Origin: Rutstroemia sp. NJR-2017a BVV2
Lineage: Eukaryota; Ascomycota; Leotiomycetes; Helotiales; Rutstroemiaceae
DNA length: 64,000 nucleotides
Assembly: GCA_002946415.1 (NCBI GenBank)
Contig: NJPS01000011.1
Coordinates: 620,001-684,000 of the forward strand
Direction: 5' to 3'
This document shows positions 1 to 11,100 of the stretch, piece by piece. Positions within the stretch are counted from its first letter, which is position 1; each line of letters begins with the position of its first letter. A program made the position numbers and the translations under genes. The notes under the pieces are model-generated. The model was not told where the DNA came from. It made no database searches and saw nothing but the letters and a program-made list of their open reading frames with translations.

Positions 1-892
1 CAATATCTCCAGCCGTCTCATCTCTGTCTTTGTGCTTTGTAACGTCGTCTCCAAAGCCTTAATCTGCAGCTCCGATTCTTGATACGTATCATTAAGGTCC
101 TCGAGTTGATCAAGCAACTCTCTATTCTCGTCGATAGTCTTCTTATTTTCCATCTCCAACTCCCTCTTATCTCCTTCCAGCCGCTCGATCTTCGCCGTCA
201 TCTCTAATCGATCTCGTTCCGCATCGACCATATACTGTTCGTGCCTTACTAGTAAAGCCTGCAACGCAAATGTCAACGAATGATTCATCTTCCCAAAATA
301 AAAGATTCTTCCATGTTCCTTCCCATGCCCATCTATTTAAAGTCCCAAGAGTCCAAGTTCTCAATTCAATCCTCTTCCCGATCCTGCGCGTGCAAAGTGA
401 CGCGGGGTTTGTAAACAAATCTCCAAATTAATCTAATTAAATCTGACAAGGTAAACAGCCAACAGCGGGAAGGCAGTATCCACTCTCCAAGAAAAAAATT
501 CTCTGCTACATTAATTTCCCCTCAGGTTTGACTGTACTGTCTCTCGCAAGTGCGCGAGTGAAGAAAAAATGCGAAACATGCAGGAATGCACAGGATACGC
601 CAAGTAACGTAAACACCTCGGGGGCCAAATCGTCCAAGACATTGGCAAAAAGAAAGCCGAAAAAAAAAGAGCCTAAGAAAAAAGGAGAAAGAATCCATAC
701 CTGGCCAACAGAAGCGGCAGTCCTCACCTCTCGTTCCAGCTCATCCAAAGCTTCTGCATTGTGCACGAGAAAGGCGCAATCTGAGCGTCCGCAACAGCAA
801 CCCAGCGAGGTACGACTCGTACGTGGACCACGTTGTTGTTGTCCGGATTCTGGAATGTGACCGATAAGGTGGGAGAGAGTGAGATCGGACAT
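1..892 (-). CDS. Coiled-coil protein, N-terminal part (runs off left edge)
   Basis: Two exons are visible: 701-892 and 1-258 (complement), joined over a 442 bp intron (donor GTATGG, acceptor TTGCAG). The join is phase 0 and gives a continuous reading ...SVGQ/ALLVRHEQ..., which resembles from memory a conserved fungal coiled-coil family. Exon 1 (64 codons) starts MSDLTLSH and contains CCCGRSDC and an acidic stretch. Exon 2 is almost entirely heptad-like, rich in E, L, K and Q, and is open to the window edge, so the C-terminus is missing. Function is not recognised; a structural or scaffold role is only inferred from the coiled coil. The intron is long for this genome, where most are 50-80 bp. 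An ATG inside the intron at 286-288 would read the same frame as exon 2 and is an alternative start. Confidence 0.7.
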
Positions 893-2043
893 AATTGGCT
901 GTGCTGTGCTTGCTTGTGCTGCAGGCTGAAGGGGTACAGTAGTGGTGCTTTCTAGTCAAAGCGACTAGACAGGCGGACAAGGTGGCGCTCCTGGTGCTGC
1001 GGTCGCTTTGGAAGGAAGATACTGTCTTTCGGGTTTTTGTTGTTGGGCGAGAGTTAGCTAGTACTTCTGTGGACCGATGTACAGGTTGTACATGTCGTCG
1101 TCGCGATTATACAAAGTAATTATTATTCTTGTGTTCCTTTTCCGAGGTTCGGCAGGCCGGAGCGCTTGTGATTCATCTGTGGTGTGACTGTCCTATCTCA
1201 ACCTTTCATGTGGTACATGACGAAGACATGCGTAGAAGATGCGAAGATGAAGATGCGAAGAAGATGAAAAGGGTAGAAGAAGCAAAGAACAACGTTGGAA
1301 GGTAGATTGATAGATATGATTAAGTCCTAGCTGTTATCGTTATATTTTTGGTCCCTGACTCCTGATTCAATTGTAAGAAGTGGCTGGTAAGGATGCCGTT
1401 AACCTGTCTATCTTGGTACTCGTTACCAGATTATCCATTCTTCATTATCCACGATCCACGACTCACGGAGAGTAATTTCAACTCTCGCTCTTGATTCGCA
1501 CTCGAAATGTTGTTCTCGAAAGCCCCAAAGCACTCGAGCGGAGTAACTTTTAGATCCCGAAGCGGTCACCAGGCACATCCGCAGAGTGATTGGTTCATGT
1601 CATGCGATCCACCTTGAAGACTATCGACTAGTCTTCGTCATTGCACAGCTATTCCTGGTCACATTATTTTCCGCCGAAGGAAATCAATATTTACAAACGA
1701 AAATTAGTTTCTAAGGCCACCAGAATCTATTATTCACGACGGGGGGTTTTCTTTGGCAGCAGCTAACAAACTTTAATGCGAATCATCTCGAGGACTTCGT
1801 AGTTTGCGGCATATTCAGAGACAACTACCCTCGTGTGCTGTACAAAGGGTCACCAACCGGCAAGCGCACCGAGCCTCAAAGATCACCAATTTCACCAAGA
1901 TACAATTAGTGCGACGATTACCATCTTCACAATTGAATTAAGCCATCCGTGCCCTATCTACACCCCATAGTCCATTTCCCCATACCTAGCATTACTCCTC
2001 ATGATCACATGGCATGTCAACGAGCCATATATCTTGACCGCTC
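893..2043. other. Gene-free stretch: promoter of the coiled-coil gene and 3' side of the AIF gene
   Basis: No supported coding frame. It should hold the promoter of the leftward gene starting at 892 and the terminator of the Rieske-AIF gene ending at 2044. A purine-rich, GAAGATG-like repetitive run lies near 1228-1290. Confidence 0.5.
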
Positions 2044-4017
2044 TTACATCTTCAGCTCAGAAGGGACGTTGATTTGCAAGATATCAGTCCCATTCTTCAC
2101 CTCGCTCTTGGTGGGCATCTTTCCTCTTCGCATTAATTCAGATGCTTGCGACATAACTGGATCAGTTTGCATGGTAGCTACGGCAACAATTGTCTCCCCT
2201 TTACAATAGTATGCCACAAACTTCGCATTTTCAGGTTCGCCCTGTAACACAAGATCGTCCCACCCATTGTGAGTGTTACCGCAGTATCTGAGTTGCGATC
2301 CGAGAGCCGACCAGAAGATGGGAATGAAGGCCTTGGGTGGTACAGAGGGGTCCGAGATGTGCTTGCCCACGCTTCGTCCAGAATTTTGTGCGACATTCCA
2401 GTGCTCAATGCGGGTTGGTGTTCCCTCACCTCCAGGTCCGTGATATGGATATGTCGCAATATCACCGATAGCATAGACGTCCTGTAGCCCAGAGACCTGG
2501 AAATTCTCGTCCGTTCTCAATGAACCATCGTCGAGAAGTTTCACCGAAGGGTTCTCTTTCAGATATTCAGTTGCTGGGTTAATACCCGTTCCTTGAATGA
2601 CCAAATCTGCTCCCAACACTGTACCATCCTTCAATTTCACGTGTCCAACCATAGAGGAGTCTGTTTCAGATGGCAAAGCTGCCTCGACACCGGCATTCAT
2701 GTGGAACTTGACACCATTACCCTCCAAGGTTTTCTGGAAGATCCTACCCACTTCGGCACCCATGATTCTCTCGAGTGGTGCGGCTTCCATACCAACAACT
2801 GTAACATTGTTGTCCTTGGCAGTCGCGTTTGCAACTTCCATACCGATGAAAGAACTTCCGATGATAACAATCTTCTTGTTCTTCTCCCCGATTGCCGTAA
2901 CAATATCCTTGACGTGCCCGATATTGCGAAGGAGAAAGATGTTACCCAATTCCCTGAATCCAGGTAGAGGTAATCCTCGAGGGCTACCACCAGAAGCCAA
3001 AACAAGTTTTGTATACGGGTAACTAGAATTGATAATTAGCATGACCTAACAACAGCTACGAAATAGCAAGAACGAATTTTAAGTAGCTGGTGTTTCCAAA
3101 GTGTTGGAAAGGCTGAGACAAATGTACAGCTTCATGGTAGTGCAAGATATGAAAAGATGAACTTACGAGCTTCCAGACTTGGTGGATACGGTTTTCTGGG
3201 AAAAGTCAACACTGGTGACAGTGTCATGGACGGTAGCAACCGATGCGCTCTTGAACCATTCCTCGTCTCTCCAAGCAAGCTTCGCCGGGTCGGAAATGAG
3301 GGCCTTGGACAATTTCGTCCTATCGATTGGAAGGTAACCTTCGTCGCCGATCATGGTAATGGAACCCTTGAAGTGAGCCTCACGGAGTGCTTCCATGGTA
3401 GCTATGGCACCACTTCCACCACCAACAATGACTACCTTGTCTTGCGACTGTGCTCCAGAAATCCGGATGTTTGGCTTTCTACGTCCGGCTTTAATGGTAT
3501 CCTTATCTCCAGTGATATATGTCGAGCCATCCTTCTCAGACAATTCGAAAGAAGCGAGGGCATCGAGAGCTGGTGCGTTTTCAATATCTCCATTACTAGC
3601 ACTGAAGCAAGCTGTTGATCGAAAATTAGCGGTAGCCTCTCAACAAGATGAAATAAGAAGTTACGGACCTCCGTGCCAGGGACATGTTATACGACCATCA
3701 CCAGTCAAAACACCTTTCACCAAAGGAGCACCATAATGTGTACATTTTGGGCCCAAAGCAGTTGTTTTCCCGCCAACATTACACAACAAGACTTTCGCTT
3801 CCTCAATACCCTCAACCTCAACTTCCTTCTTCTCACCAGGCTTCAAATCCCCAGCCTTGAAATCCTTCAGCTTGTATTCTTGCGCCATTGTGAGATGCGG
3901 GGTTGTGGTGAATTGCTTTGTAAACTGTCTGCGTAGAATGCTACTCGTGTTGTTGGAGCTTTGTCGACTTAACTGTCGCAGATTTGTTGTGAGGAGAAGG
4001 GATCTGAAAGTGTACAT
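2044..4017 (-). CDS. Rieske-AIF family FAD/NAD(P)H oxidoreductase, probably mitochondrial
   Basis: Exons 3669-4017, 3167-3611 and 2044-3022 (complement) give 590 aa. The N-terminus is basic and Ser/Thr-rich, like a mitochondrial presequence (inferred), followed by an internal Met at residue 44. A Rieske [2Fe-2S] domain spans about 45-150, with C92-T-H94 and C112-P-W-H115. The second cluster motif is completed across intron 1 (CPWHG/ACFS). An FAD-binding GGGSGA lies at 180-185 and an NAD(P)H-binding IVIIGSSFIG at 316-325. A second FAD motif, YAIGDIA, follows, and the protein ends with a reductase C-terminal domain. The order Rieske then pyridine-nucleotide-disulphide reductase matches AIFM3-like proteins and bacterial ferredoxin reductases. 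Likely role: NAD(P)H-dependent electron transfer, possibly linked to cell death, the latter from family knowledge only. Introns are 57 and 144 bp. Confidence 0.92.
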
Positions 4018-5782
4018 GAAAGGAAAAGTACCGGGAGTGGACGAAGATGGCTGTTAGAAAGACGAGAGGGGAGAAACAGGATGAAGGTGGGGTAGGTATC
4101 GTGCAAGCAAACGGCTGGGAAGGAGTGGTACGATGAAGTCTTTGATTATTGGAGCTGTTAATGGAGGAGGGATCTTTGGATTGTAAATGCAAGCTTCCGA
4201 GTGGTTGAAAGCTCAATATGTGAAATGTCGTCACCAGTGATGTGGGGTCTTGCAAATGGAATGCCTTTGATTGGTGAGGATTGTCGATAAGCTCTCCTCG
4301 ATTAGCCGGACTAAGGCTAAGACGGATAAGCTTCATTAATTGATAGAACTCGGTCCCCTAACTTATATTCATCCTCATCACATTCATCCTCTATCCTATT
4401 ACATTCGCCCTCCATCATCTTCACCTGATGATAAAGAATTGAAGACCATTCGGCAACAACATGCTGCATCCTCTACAGGCTGCCTTTCAGTAACTCGTCG
4501 AGAGTAGTTGGAATGTGCAGGTAGGCCCTACCGTCACTTCCTCCAGATGCGATTGCAGAAACCTCGCTATCACAATATCGCTCATCTAAATCCCGAAGCT
4601 GTGAATGAGTGCTCTGTGTCTGAGTCACGAGCAGCTGAAACGTGTTCTAGAACTAGACGGAATCGAGCAAATGCAAATAATTCTTCCACGGAGAGGCGAA
4701 GCATAAGCACGTTGAGACGTGAACGACCCTGGAGATTCAAGCTTACTTGGGCCGCATCATCTTTGCAAGCATCACCGTATTCATTCCAGCCTTCATTTTC
4801 GTGTTTGGGTTTGCCGGGTCGTCCTCTTGTCAGACTTAGCATCTTTCATTCTAACATGCCTAATATCGACGAGGAGCTATGTAAGTGGAAGTGCCTCTCG
4901 CGATTTCTTCACAAGGCCATCTTGCCATTCTAGCGCTTGTTTCCTATCACAGCTGACAAGCATAATTACCTTGCTACCGAGCACGTTGTATTTGGAATGC
5001 CGGGGCGGGATCAGAATCCATAGCATCCACGAGTTTTATCGACGAGGTTTTGCTTCGGCTCGAGATGAGTAAAGTTACCATTGAAGACTTGATGAACGAT
5101 GGAACATGCCAATTGGAATTGTACGTGTTTTTACCCTTATGTCTACGCGTATCTATACAGTAATGCTTGTGAAACGATATAAGCCATTTACATGACTCCT
5201 GACATAAGTTCATGTTCATGAGAAGCCTCATGAATCAACAAAAACATTGTGGCTTTCTTTTTGCACGCCAAAACTATGTTCTTCAGCGAACTATTTCATT
5301 TTCCTGAGTTTAAGATAGATATCGTAAGATACCAAGTAGCACTGCATCTAGACCGATTGACTCACTCAATTGGCGCTCAAGGTAGGGCTGACGAAGCGAT
5401 GACCAGTTCGTGGAGGCGGTGCTTACGAGATACATACTGCACTGGTAACAAAAGGAATAAAGGGTCAAATAGGTTTGATCTGACTACACCGTTAGAGTTC
5501 TCGCTGCCTAGAACGGCTTTTCACAAATCTTGGCTGCAGGATGCGGCGCTGTCATTGTGAAACTATTGTTGCCGCTTATTACAGCGTGTAAATATCTGTA
5601 TTTCGTTTCTGGTCCATATATATCCTTACGATCATTTAGCGATGGATGTGAAGTATCACGTCTCATAATCTTCTTCCATGATCATTGTTCTCCCTTGAAA
5701 GAGCAAGATATCTATCTACGATCCATCACATCCATCAAGCTTTCCGTCTTTTCACAAGATATAGACCGAGCCTATTGTCACA
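4018..5782. other. Gene-free stretch upstream of Rieske-AIF and RTA1-like genes
   Basis: This is a divergent interval shared by the leftward AIF gene and the rightward RTA1-like gene. No frame longer than about 140 codons occurs and none resembles a family. One weak spliced model (4856-4880, 5024-5120, 5161-5182) would give a 47-aa peptide starting MPNIDEEL, but its second intron would be only 40 bp, so I do not call it. Confidence 0.4.
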
Positions 5783-6865
5783 ATGGGCTTCCAGACTAAA
5801 TGTCTGCGTGAGTTTGTACTGCTTCGTCTCCTTACTGGCTGAGCTGATTGTACCCAGCGCTCGATGACCCAAACAACAGATGGACGTACTGTCCATCAAT
5901 TGGCGCAGCTATACCATTCGCCATTCTCTTCGCAATCACTACCAGCGTACACATATTCCAAGCCGCTCATTACAAGAAAACCTTTTGCTGGACCTTGATT
6001 ATGGGCGCAATATGGGAGACCGCATCATTCGTCATTCGAACTATTTCGATCCAGCATCCCTCCGCGGAGGGAATCTATGACGTCCATTTCATTCTCTTTC
6101 TTCTTGCGCCATTGTGGATCAACGCATTTATCTACATGTTACTAGGAAGGATGGTTTACTACTATATTCCTGATAAGAAGCTGTTCCGCATCAGAGCTGA
6201 GAGAATGGCTTTGATTTTCGTTCTCCTGGACATCGTGTTCGTTCGCCTAGAACAAGTCTTTCTCCTATTGCATGGCTGACGTTGAGAAAAGTTCTTTCAT
6301 TATTCAGATCGGCGGTGGTCTCTTGACCGTTAGTGATGACTCCGACACTCTTCAGACTGGTCTACACATTTACACAGCGGGAGTTGCTCTTCAAGAATTC
6401 TTCATCTTCACTTTCCTCTACCTTGTCTTCACATTCCAACGTCGTCTCAAAGCTGAGTGTACAAGAGAACGGAAAGTTGAAGCTCGAAGACTATTGTGGG
6501 TTATCTACATCACTCTGTTCCTCATCTCAGTAAGCTACCACTCTAATCCTATCCCCTTATCATATACATGTAAATACTAAAATGAACCCCAGCTCCGTAT
6601 CCTCTTCCGCATTATCGAGTTCTCCGCCGGAGCAGGCACCGAATTGACGCAAGAGTTCCGCACCCATGAAGTATATCAATATGTGCTGGATGCAATGCTT
6701 ATGTTCCTTGCCTTGGTCGCGTTGAATATCTTACATCCGGGGAAAGTGCTGGTCGGACCGGAAAGCGAGTTTCCGAAGAAGCAGAAGAAGTCGAGGAAGC
6801 AAAAGAAGAGAGAGAAGGAAGAGACGGCTTTGGAGATGAGTTCGGGGAGTGGGGCTGTGGTTTGA
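5783..6865 (+). CDS. RTA1-like seven-helix membrane protein (lipid-translocating exporter family)
   Basis: Exons 5783-5807, 5858-6236, 6292-6529 and 6593-6865 give 304 aa. The first exon is tiny (MGFQTKCL) and is chosen because it joins in frame to DDPNNRWTYCPS. The second intron uses donor GTTCGT and acceptor AAAAG and restores the family motif DIVSFIIQIGGG. Several hydrophobic helices, the conserved FRIIEF and a Y-V-LDA motif near the end fit RTA1/RTM1 proteins. The C-tail is very basic (KKQKKSRKQKKR). In yeast, family members act at the plasma membrane in resistance to 7-aminocholesterol and sphingoid bases. The substrate here is unknown. Introns are 50, 55 and 63 bp. Confidence 0.9.
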
Positions 6866-7500
6866 GCAGCACGCGAGCCTGAAGAAGGCGTGAGCTTAAA
6901 CTTTTCCTCTTTCAATTGCTCTTGTGCCCCTTCTGCAATCCGTTGAAGAATAAAGCACTGTGTTCCCGCTGAGTTAGATTTTATATATCAGTTCTAGCCT
7001 GTAGTTTAGTGGCTCATAGAGCTATAGATAGATGAAAGTGTTATGGAGATTCTCTTTTCAATGACCATTTATCCTCTCGTATCTACTTGTTTACATACTC
7101 AAAAACAGATCCCCACAGCTCTAAAAGCGTAAACCCAAAATTGACGCCACTTCTGAGAAAATGTCAATTGTGGTTTATCAGTAAATTCTTCTAAGTACGC
7201 CTTGACTCCTTATATTTCCGTAAGTACTAGTATATTTGTCGCAATCTAAGAGACTGGGCTCGATGAAATCGATAAAGAGTTTACGATTATTTCAGCGCAG
7301 ACAGTTCAGCTAGGTCAGTTGTGCACAATGCCTGAATGAAGCAAAACTGTCTATCAATTTGCGTTTCTTCAACTTGGATCATGTGCTACATACAGTTTAA
7401 CTTTACGTAAAATTCCCCTCTAAGTATATCGATAACGGTGTTGGAGGAGAGTCGGCCTCAAGAGAGTTAGGAGACATTCCTGTAACTGTTTAATTCAACA
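6866..7500. other. Convergent intergenic gap
   Basis: Space between the ends of the RTA1-like gene and the leftward CMD-like gene. It is AT-rich and I see no coding frame, RNA gene or repeat in it. Confidence 0.5.
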
Positions 7501-8154
7501 TCATAACTCAACACCAGCAGGCAACCCCACATCTCCCGCATTAAGCATGATAGAAGTATACATAAAAGCAGCCGCCTGGTGAATAGCCGCAGCCACACTT
7601 TCCGTGCCCAAAACATCGCTAGCTTCCTGGAACGAGACCGAATCAAGCGGACCTCTCGTCTGCGCCAACTTAACAGCCAAAGTCCAACATGCAGCCTGCC
7701 GCTTCGTAATACCCGAAGGACAAGTCCCTGCGAGCATAGCTTTCACCTGAGCCGCGGTATAACCCGCTCTTTCGGCCAAAATCGCGTGCGCGTATATCCC
7801 ATACGCAGCTTTAGTGACGGACAACACACCGAGAACAGCAGCTTCGGATTCAGTTGGGGTTAGTAAACTGGTGACGCCGAGTTGGAGGTTGATCCAATTC
7901 TCGGCGATTTTTGGAGTGTGCCTTGTTGTTGGTCAGTTGGTCATGTTTGATTGTATGATATGTGGAGAGAATGCTTACATTAGGAGGCCGAAGGGTCCGT
8001 GGAGTGAGCCGTTGGCGTCTTCTGTGATTATTACACCTGAATATACAGCGCGCGTACCAGCTAGCAGATAGTTGTAGGTGGTGAGTTGAGTTTCGTTCAG
8101 GTCGCTGGCGGGAGTGAGATGGGGAAATCGGGGTGCATTGGAGCTTTCAGACAT
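7501..8154 (-). CDS. Carboxymuconolactone decarboxylase / AhpD-like family protein
   Basis: Exons 7979-8154 and 7501-7921 (complement) give 198 aa; the 57 bp intron splits an ATG codon (LLM/HTPKIAENW). The fold signature is the helical segment GIYAHAILAERAGYT followed by a Q-V-K-A-M stretch, as in the CMD/AhpD family. The N-terminus reads MSESSNAPRFPHLTP, then a short helix and a GPFGLLM segment, common in fungal CMD-like proteins. The CxxC pair used by true AhpD peroxidase partners is absent, so a thiol-peroxidase role is unlikely. It may be a decarboxylase-type or unassigned member. No signal peptide is seen; probably cytosolic. Confidence 0.8.
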
Positions 8155-8523
8155 ATTTGGAAAGGGTTGAGTACGAGATAGAATGAAAATTTGGGCTTAA
8201 AGCAAAGGCGAAAGAGGATGCAATAGGAAAACAGAGTGCTATAAAGTTTGTACTTGGCCAACGATAAGATGCAGGATTGCGATATGGGATAGTGATATGA
8301 TAGGAAGCGAACACAAGGTTGGTAGTAACTGTTGGTTCATGCAAGATGGAAAGACTAAACCACTTTATAAAAGGAGCGCCCCCCTCAACTGTTGCCCCGC
8401 TCAATTTAATATTCTCATGCATGCAACCAGCAGTAATCACACCAACAACATAATATAAAGATACATGAGCCGTCAATGAGTGCGGCGTGATGGTTCCGAA
8501 AACAGATAGCTGCGGCGAACTTT

Positions 8524-8554
8524 CACTATCTAAGAGGATCCCTCTTAGATAGTG
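8524..8554. repeat. Perfect short inverted repeat (hairpin)
   Basis: Arms CACTATCTAAGAGG and CCTCTTAGATAGTG surround a 3-base ATC centre. It lies 370 bp upstream of the CMD-like start and 83 bp from transposon copy 1. It could be a protein-binding palindrome, a cruciform, or the remnant of a small element. Confidence 0.85.
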
Positions 8555-8636
8555 TGAGAGGAAGTGAACCAACAATTTGAAATCCGTGATTATGCTTAGT
8601 TCGAGCCTCGAGGTCTAGCTCCGGTACTAAGCTTAG

Positions 8637-8993
8637 GCTGCGAAATGGATACCCACGGGTGGGTAATTGTACCTCCTCACCCACCCATATACCCAAGCAG
8701 GGGGGGCACAGGGGGGGCATACACTCTACAGGGGCCCATGACAGCTAATGGGCGACCCAACGGGTACCCATTAGTCAGCATAACCCACCTATGGGTGCCC
8801 CAACCCACGGAGTGGGTAGGCTCTCCGGGTCAGAAATAACAAGCCGATAATATTACCCCAAAGACATTTGGACAATAAAAATATTATAGTATCTTAGAGT
8901 ATCTAGAACATTTATCTGATAATAGTAACCAGCTACAATGTATTGTCCCAGATCGGCCTGTTTTTTCTCCTCTGGAGAGGTAGGTTCGCAACC
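8637..8993. mobile_element. Miniature inverted-repeat transposon, copy 1 (with nested insertion)
   Basis: The left end GGCTGCGAAATGG and right end TTCGCAACC are inverted repeats flanked by TA. The interior shares ATAACCCACC(T/C)A..GGTGCC(C) with the copies near 32.4, 34.7 and 35.0 kb. This copy is 357 bp against 241-269 bp in the others. The excess is a 164 bp block at 8821-8984, bounded by GTAGG direct repeats, apparently inserted into the right end. Its size, TA flanks and lack of coding capacity fit a Tc1/mariner-type MITE (inference). Confidence 0.75.
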
Positions 8994-9153
8994 TAACTAA
9001 GCTATAACGAGTTATGTACTTACTCTTTTGGATGCACTGTGAAGCAAATTATGATTAAACATACTGACTAAAGACTTTGGGTTACGAAGGAGACGTTATT
9101 CCTGGTCTATGTGGTACGGATCTGAGCAGGCTCCCAGCCCAAAACCCGTCTTT

Positions 9154-11100
9154 TCACGAACTGCCACCGGCTGCGCTAGGCTTCTTGATGGTGTTCCATT
9201 TGATTCCAAGTGTACAGAGAAATGCCAGACCTCCGGCTACTACTCCGATCAGGAATGTCCTCGACACAGCAGAATCGAATGCCTCCTGAACAATTCCTCT
9301 GAAAGATTCGGACACTACATCCGATCCACCTGTTGCGCCTGCTGCAACAATCGCACCGGTCCTATTAGCAACAACTGAATCTTGAAGATGGTTGACAAGC
9401 TCTCTTCTGAAGACGTTTTGTGCTACAGCTGCCGCCAAAGACCCCCCAAAATTCGGCGCGAATATGCTCAGTGTGCTGGTTACCACTAAATATTTCCTAT
9501 CTTTGACAGATGCTCGAGCCGCTATGACACAGAGCTGCATACTAGAACCAAATCCATAAGCTGTGAGTATCTGAAAGCCAATTACGCGCGAGATATCTGT
9601 GTTAACTTTGAGCGTGGAAAGCAAACCAGAACCGACTGCGAAGAGCGCAGAGCCAGTCCACATGAATGGTAAATACACTCCCGTCGCCATAACCGTAGCT
9701 CCAACCGCAAGTTGAACCATTGAAAATGTCACCCCGTATGGAATCATACGGATACCAGACGCGCTAGCTGATATTCCCTTTGCAGATTGGAAATAAAATG
9801 GGAGATAGAAGACATGAACAGTGGTGCCTAGATAAAGTAGCGCTGAGGCGCAAAGACTGAGCGTGAGACTGCGGTTGCGGAAAATTCGAGGAGGTATAGT
9901 AGCTCTGTGAACGTATTAATTATGGACATGTGGGTGAAGGTATAGGGAATGGTGGTACATACCGATCACCCAAATATATTTGTAGTGCAAGGAATGATGA
10001 AAACAAAAGCCCTGATGCCAAGAGAAGTCCCCAGACTCTCGGGTTCGACCACAAGTACCTGGTACCACCCCACTGAAGAGCCAAGAAAAGACTTATCATA
10101 CTAGACACAAAGAGAACCGTGCCGGGTATATCTAGTGCCTTAAGCATTTGCTTGGCATTGAGCTTCGATGGCACCTGTGTTGGTTTAGGGAAACCGAAAA
10201 AGAGAAGAGTTAATGCAATTGCACCAACCGCTGCATGATCAGTAAGCACGGGCAATGAAAGCTCTATTATTCTTCACGTACGTAAGTTAATCCAGAAGCA
10301 AAATCTCCACGTCAGTCGAGGAATATCAGTGAACAATCCTCCAAGCGGAGGGCCTGTGAGCGCCGCAACCGCAGCCATACTTGTCAATGTACTTATGAAC
10401 AACGCAACCCTGTGCAAGGGTATTGAGAGAGCGATCACGGCCATGCCCCCGCTTTGAAGTGCCCCAGCGCTGCATCCAGATATTGCTCGCCCAACAATGA
10501 ACGCTGCCGAAGACTGAGCAGTGGCACAGATAACAGACCCAAGTTCAAATCCTAACAGGGAGCCAAGGATAACAGTTTTGATGTTGAAGTAGGTATATAT
10601 CTTGCTAAAGGTTGGCTGCAGAGCCATAAACGGGAGCGTATAAGCACTGGTATACCATCCTATGTCGTCGATGCTCTGGAATTCAGTACTGATTCTTGGA
10701 ACAGCAGTTGCTAGCAAACGAATTTGTTAGCTGTTGAATACTCATTGGTAGAAACGTGGTTATTGATATGGACCTTACAAATTATAGTGGTATCGAGCGA
10801 CATCAAAAACATAGTAAGCATGAAAGCGGTCGTGAATAGTATGAACGCCTTGCCTTCGAGGTGATTTGCTGCGGCAGAAGCTAACGTAGGAGCATTGCCC
10901 ACGTCAGAAGCTTCTACGAAATTTGCAACGACATCTGTACTCCCGACGAGGACTTCCGACTTCTCGTTGGGCACTTGAGAGGATTCGACTAACGGTACTT
11001 TCTTACTTAAAGTACTTTCATCCGAAACATTAGGAGATTGCCCATGGTCATCTTCGGTACCGACTGCTTGGGTGACTTGAGCATCTTTTTGCGGAATCAT
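9154..11100 (-). CDS. MFS multidrug exporter, DHA2/TRI12-like (14 helices)
   Basis: Exons 10779-11100, 10282-10710, 9963-10230 and 9154-9904 (complement) give 589 aa. About 85 N-terminal residues are hydrophilic and acidic, then helix 1 carries the drug-exporter motif LDTTII. The joins restore TIISTAVPRIS and WINLPVG, both hallmarks of fungal DHA2 drug:H+ antiporters. The long chain with additional central helices fits a 14-helix topology. Likely plasma membrane; exports toxic metabolites or xenobiotics, substrate unknown. Introns are 68, 51 and 58 bp. No biosynthetic genes lie beside it, so a link to a toxin cluster is not supported here. Confidence 0.9.

Larger units (their letters stand above)
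8155..9153. other. Upstream region of the CMD-like gene with hairpin and miniature transposon
   Basis: No gene. It holds a perfect 14-bp-arm hairpin (8524-8554) and transposon copy 1 (8637-8993), both listed separately. The rest lies between two leftward genes. Confidence 0.6.

Noticed and set aside
528..860. Plus-strand 110-codon frame rich in Lys and Pro
   Set aside because: It is antisense to exon 1 and the intron of the leftward coiled-coil gene, which has clear splice joins.
4856..5182. Small spliced gene starting MPNIDEEL
   Set aside because: The required second intron would be 40 bp, the product only 47 aa, and no family resemblance is seen.
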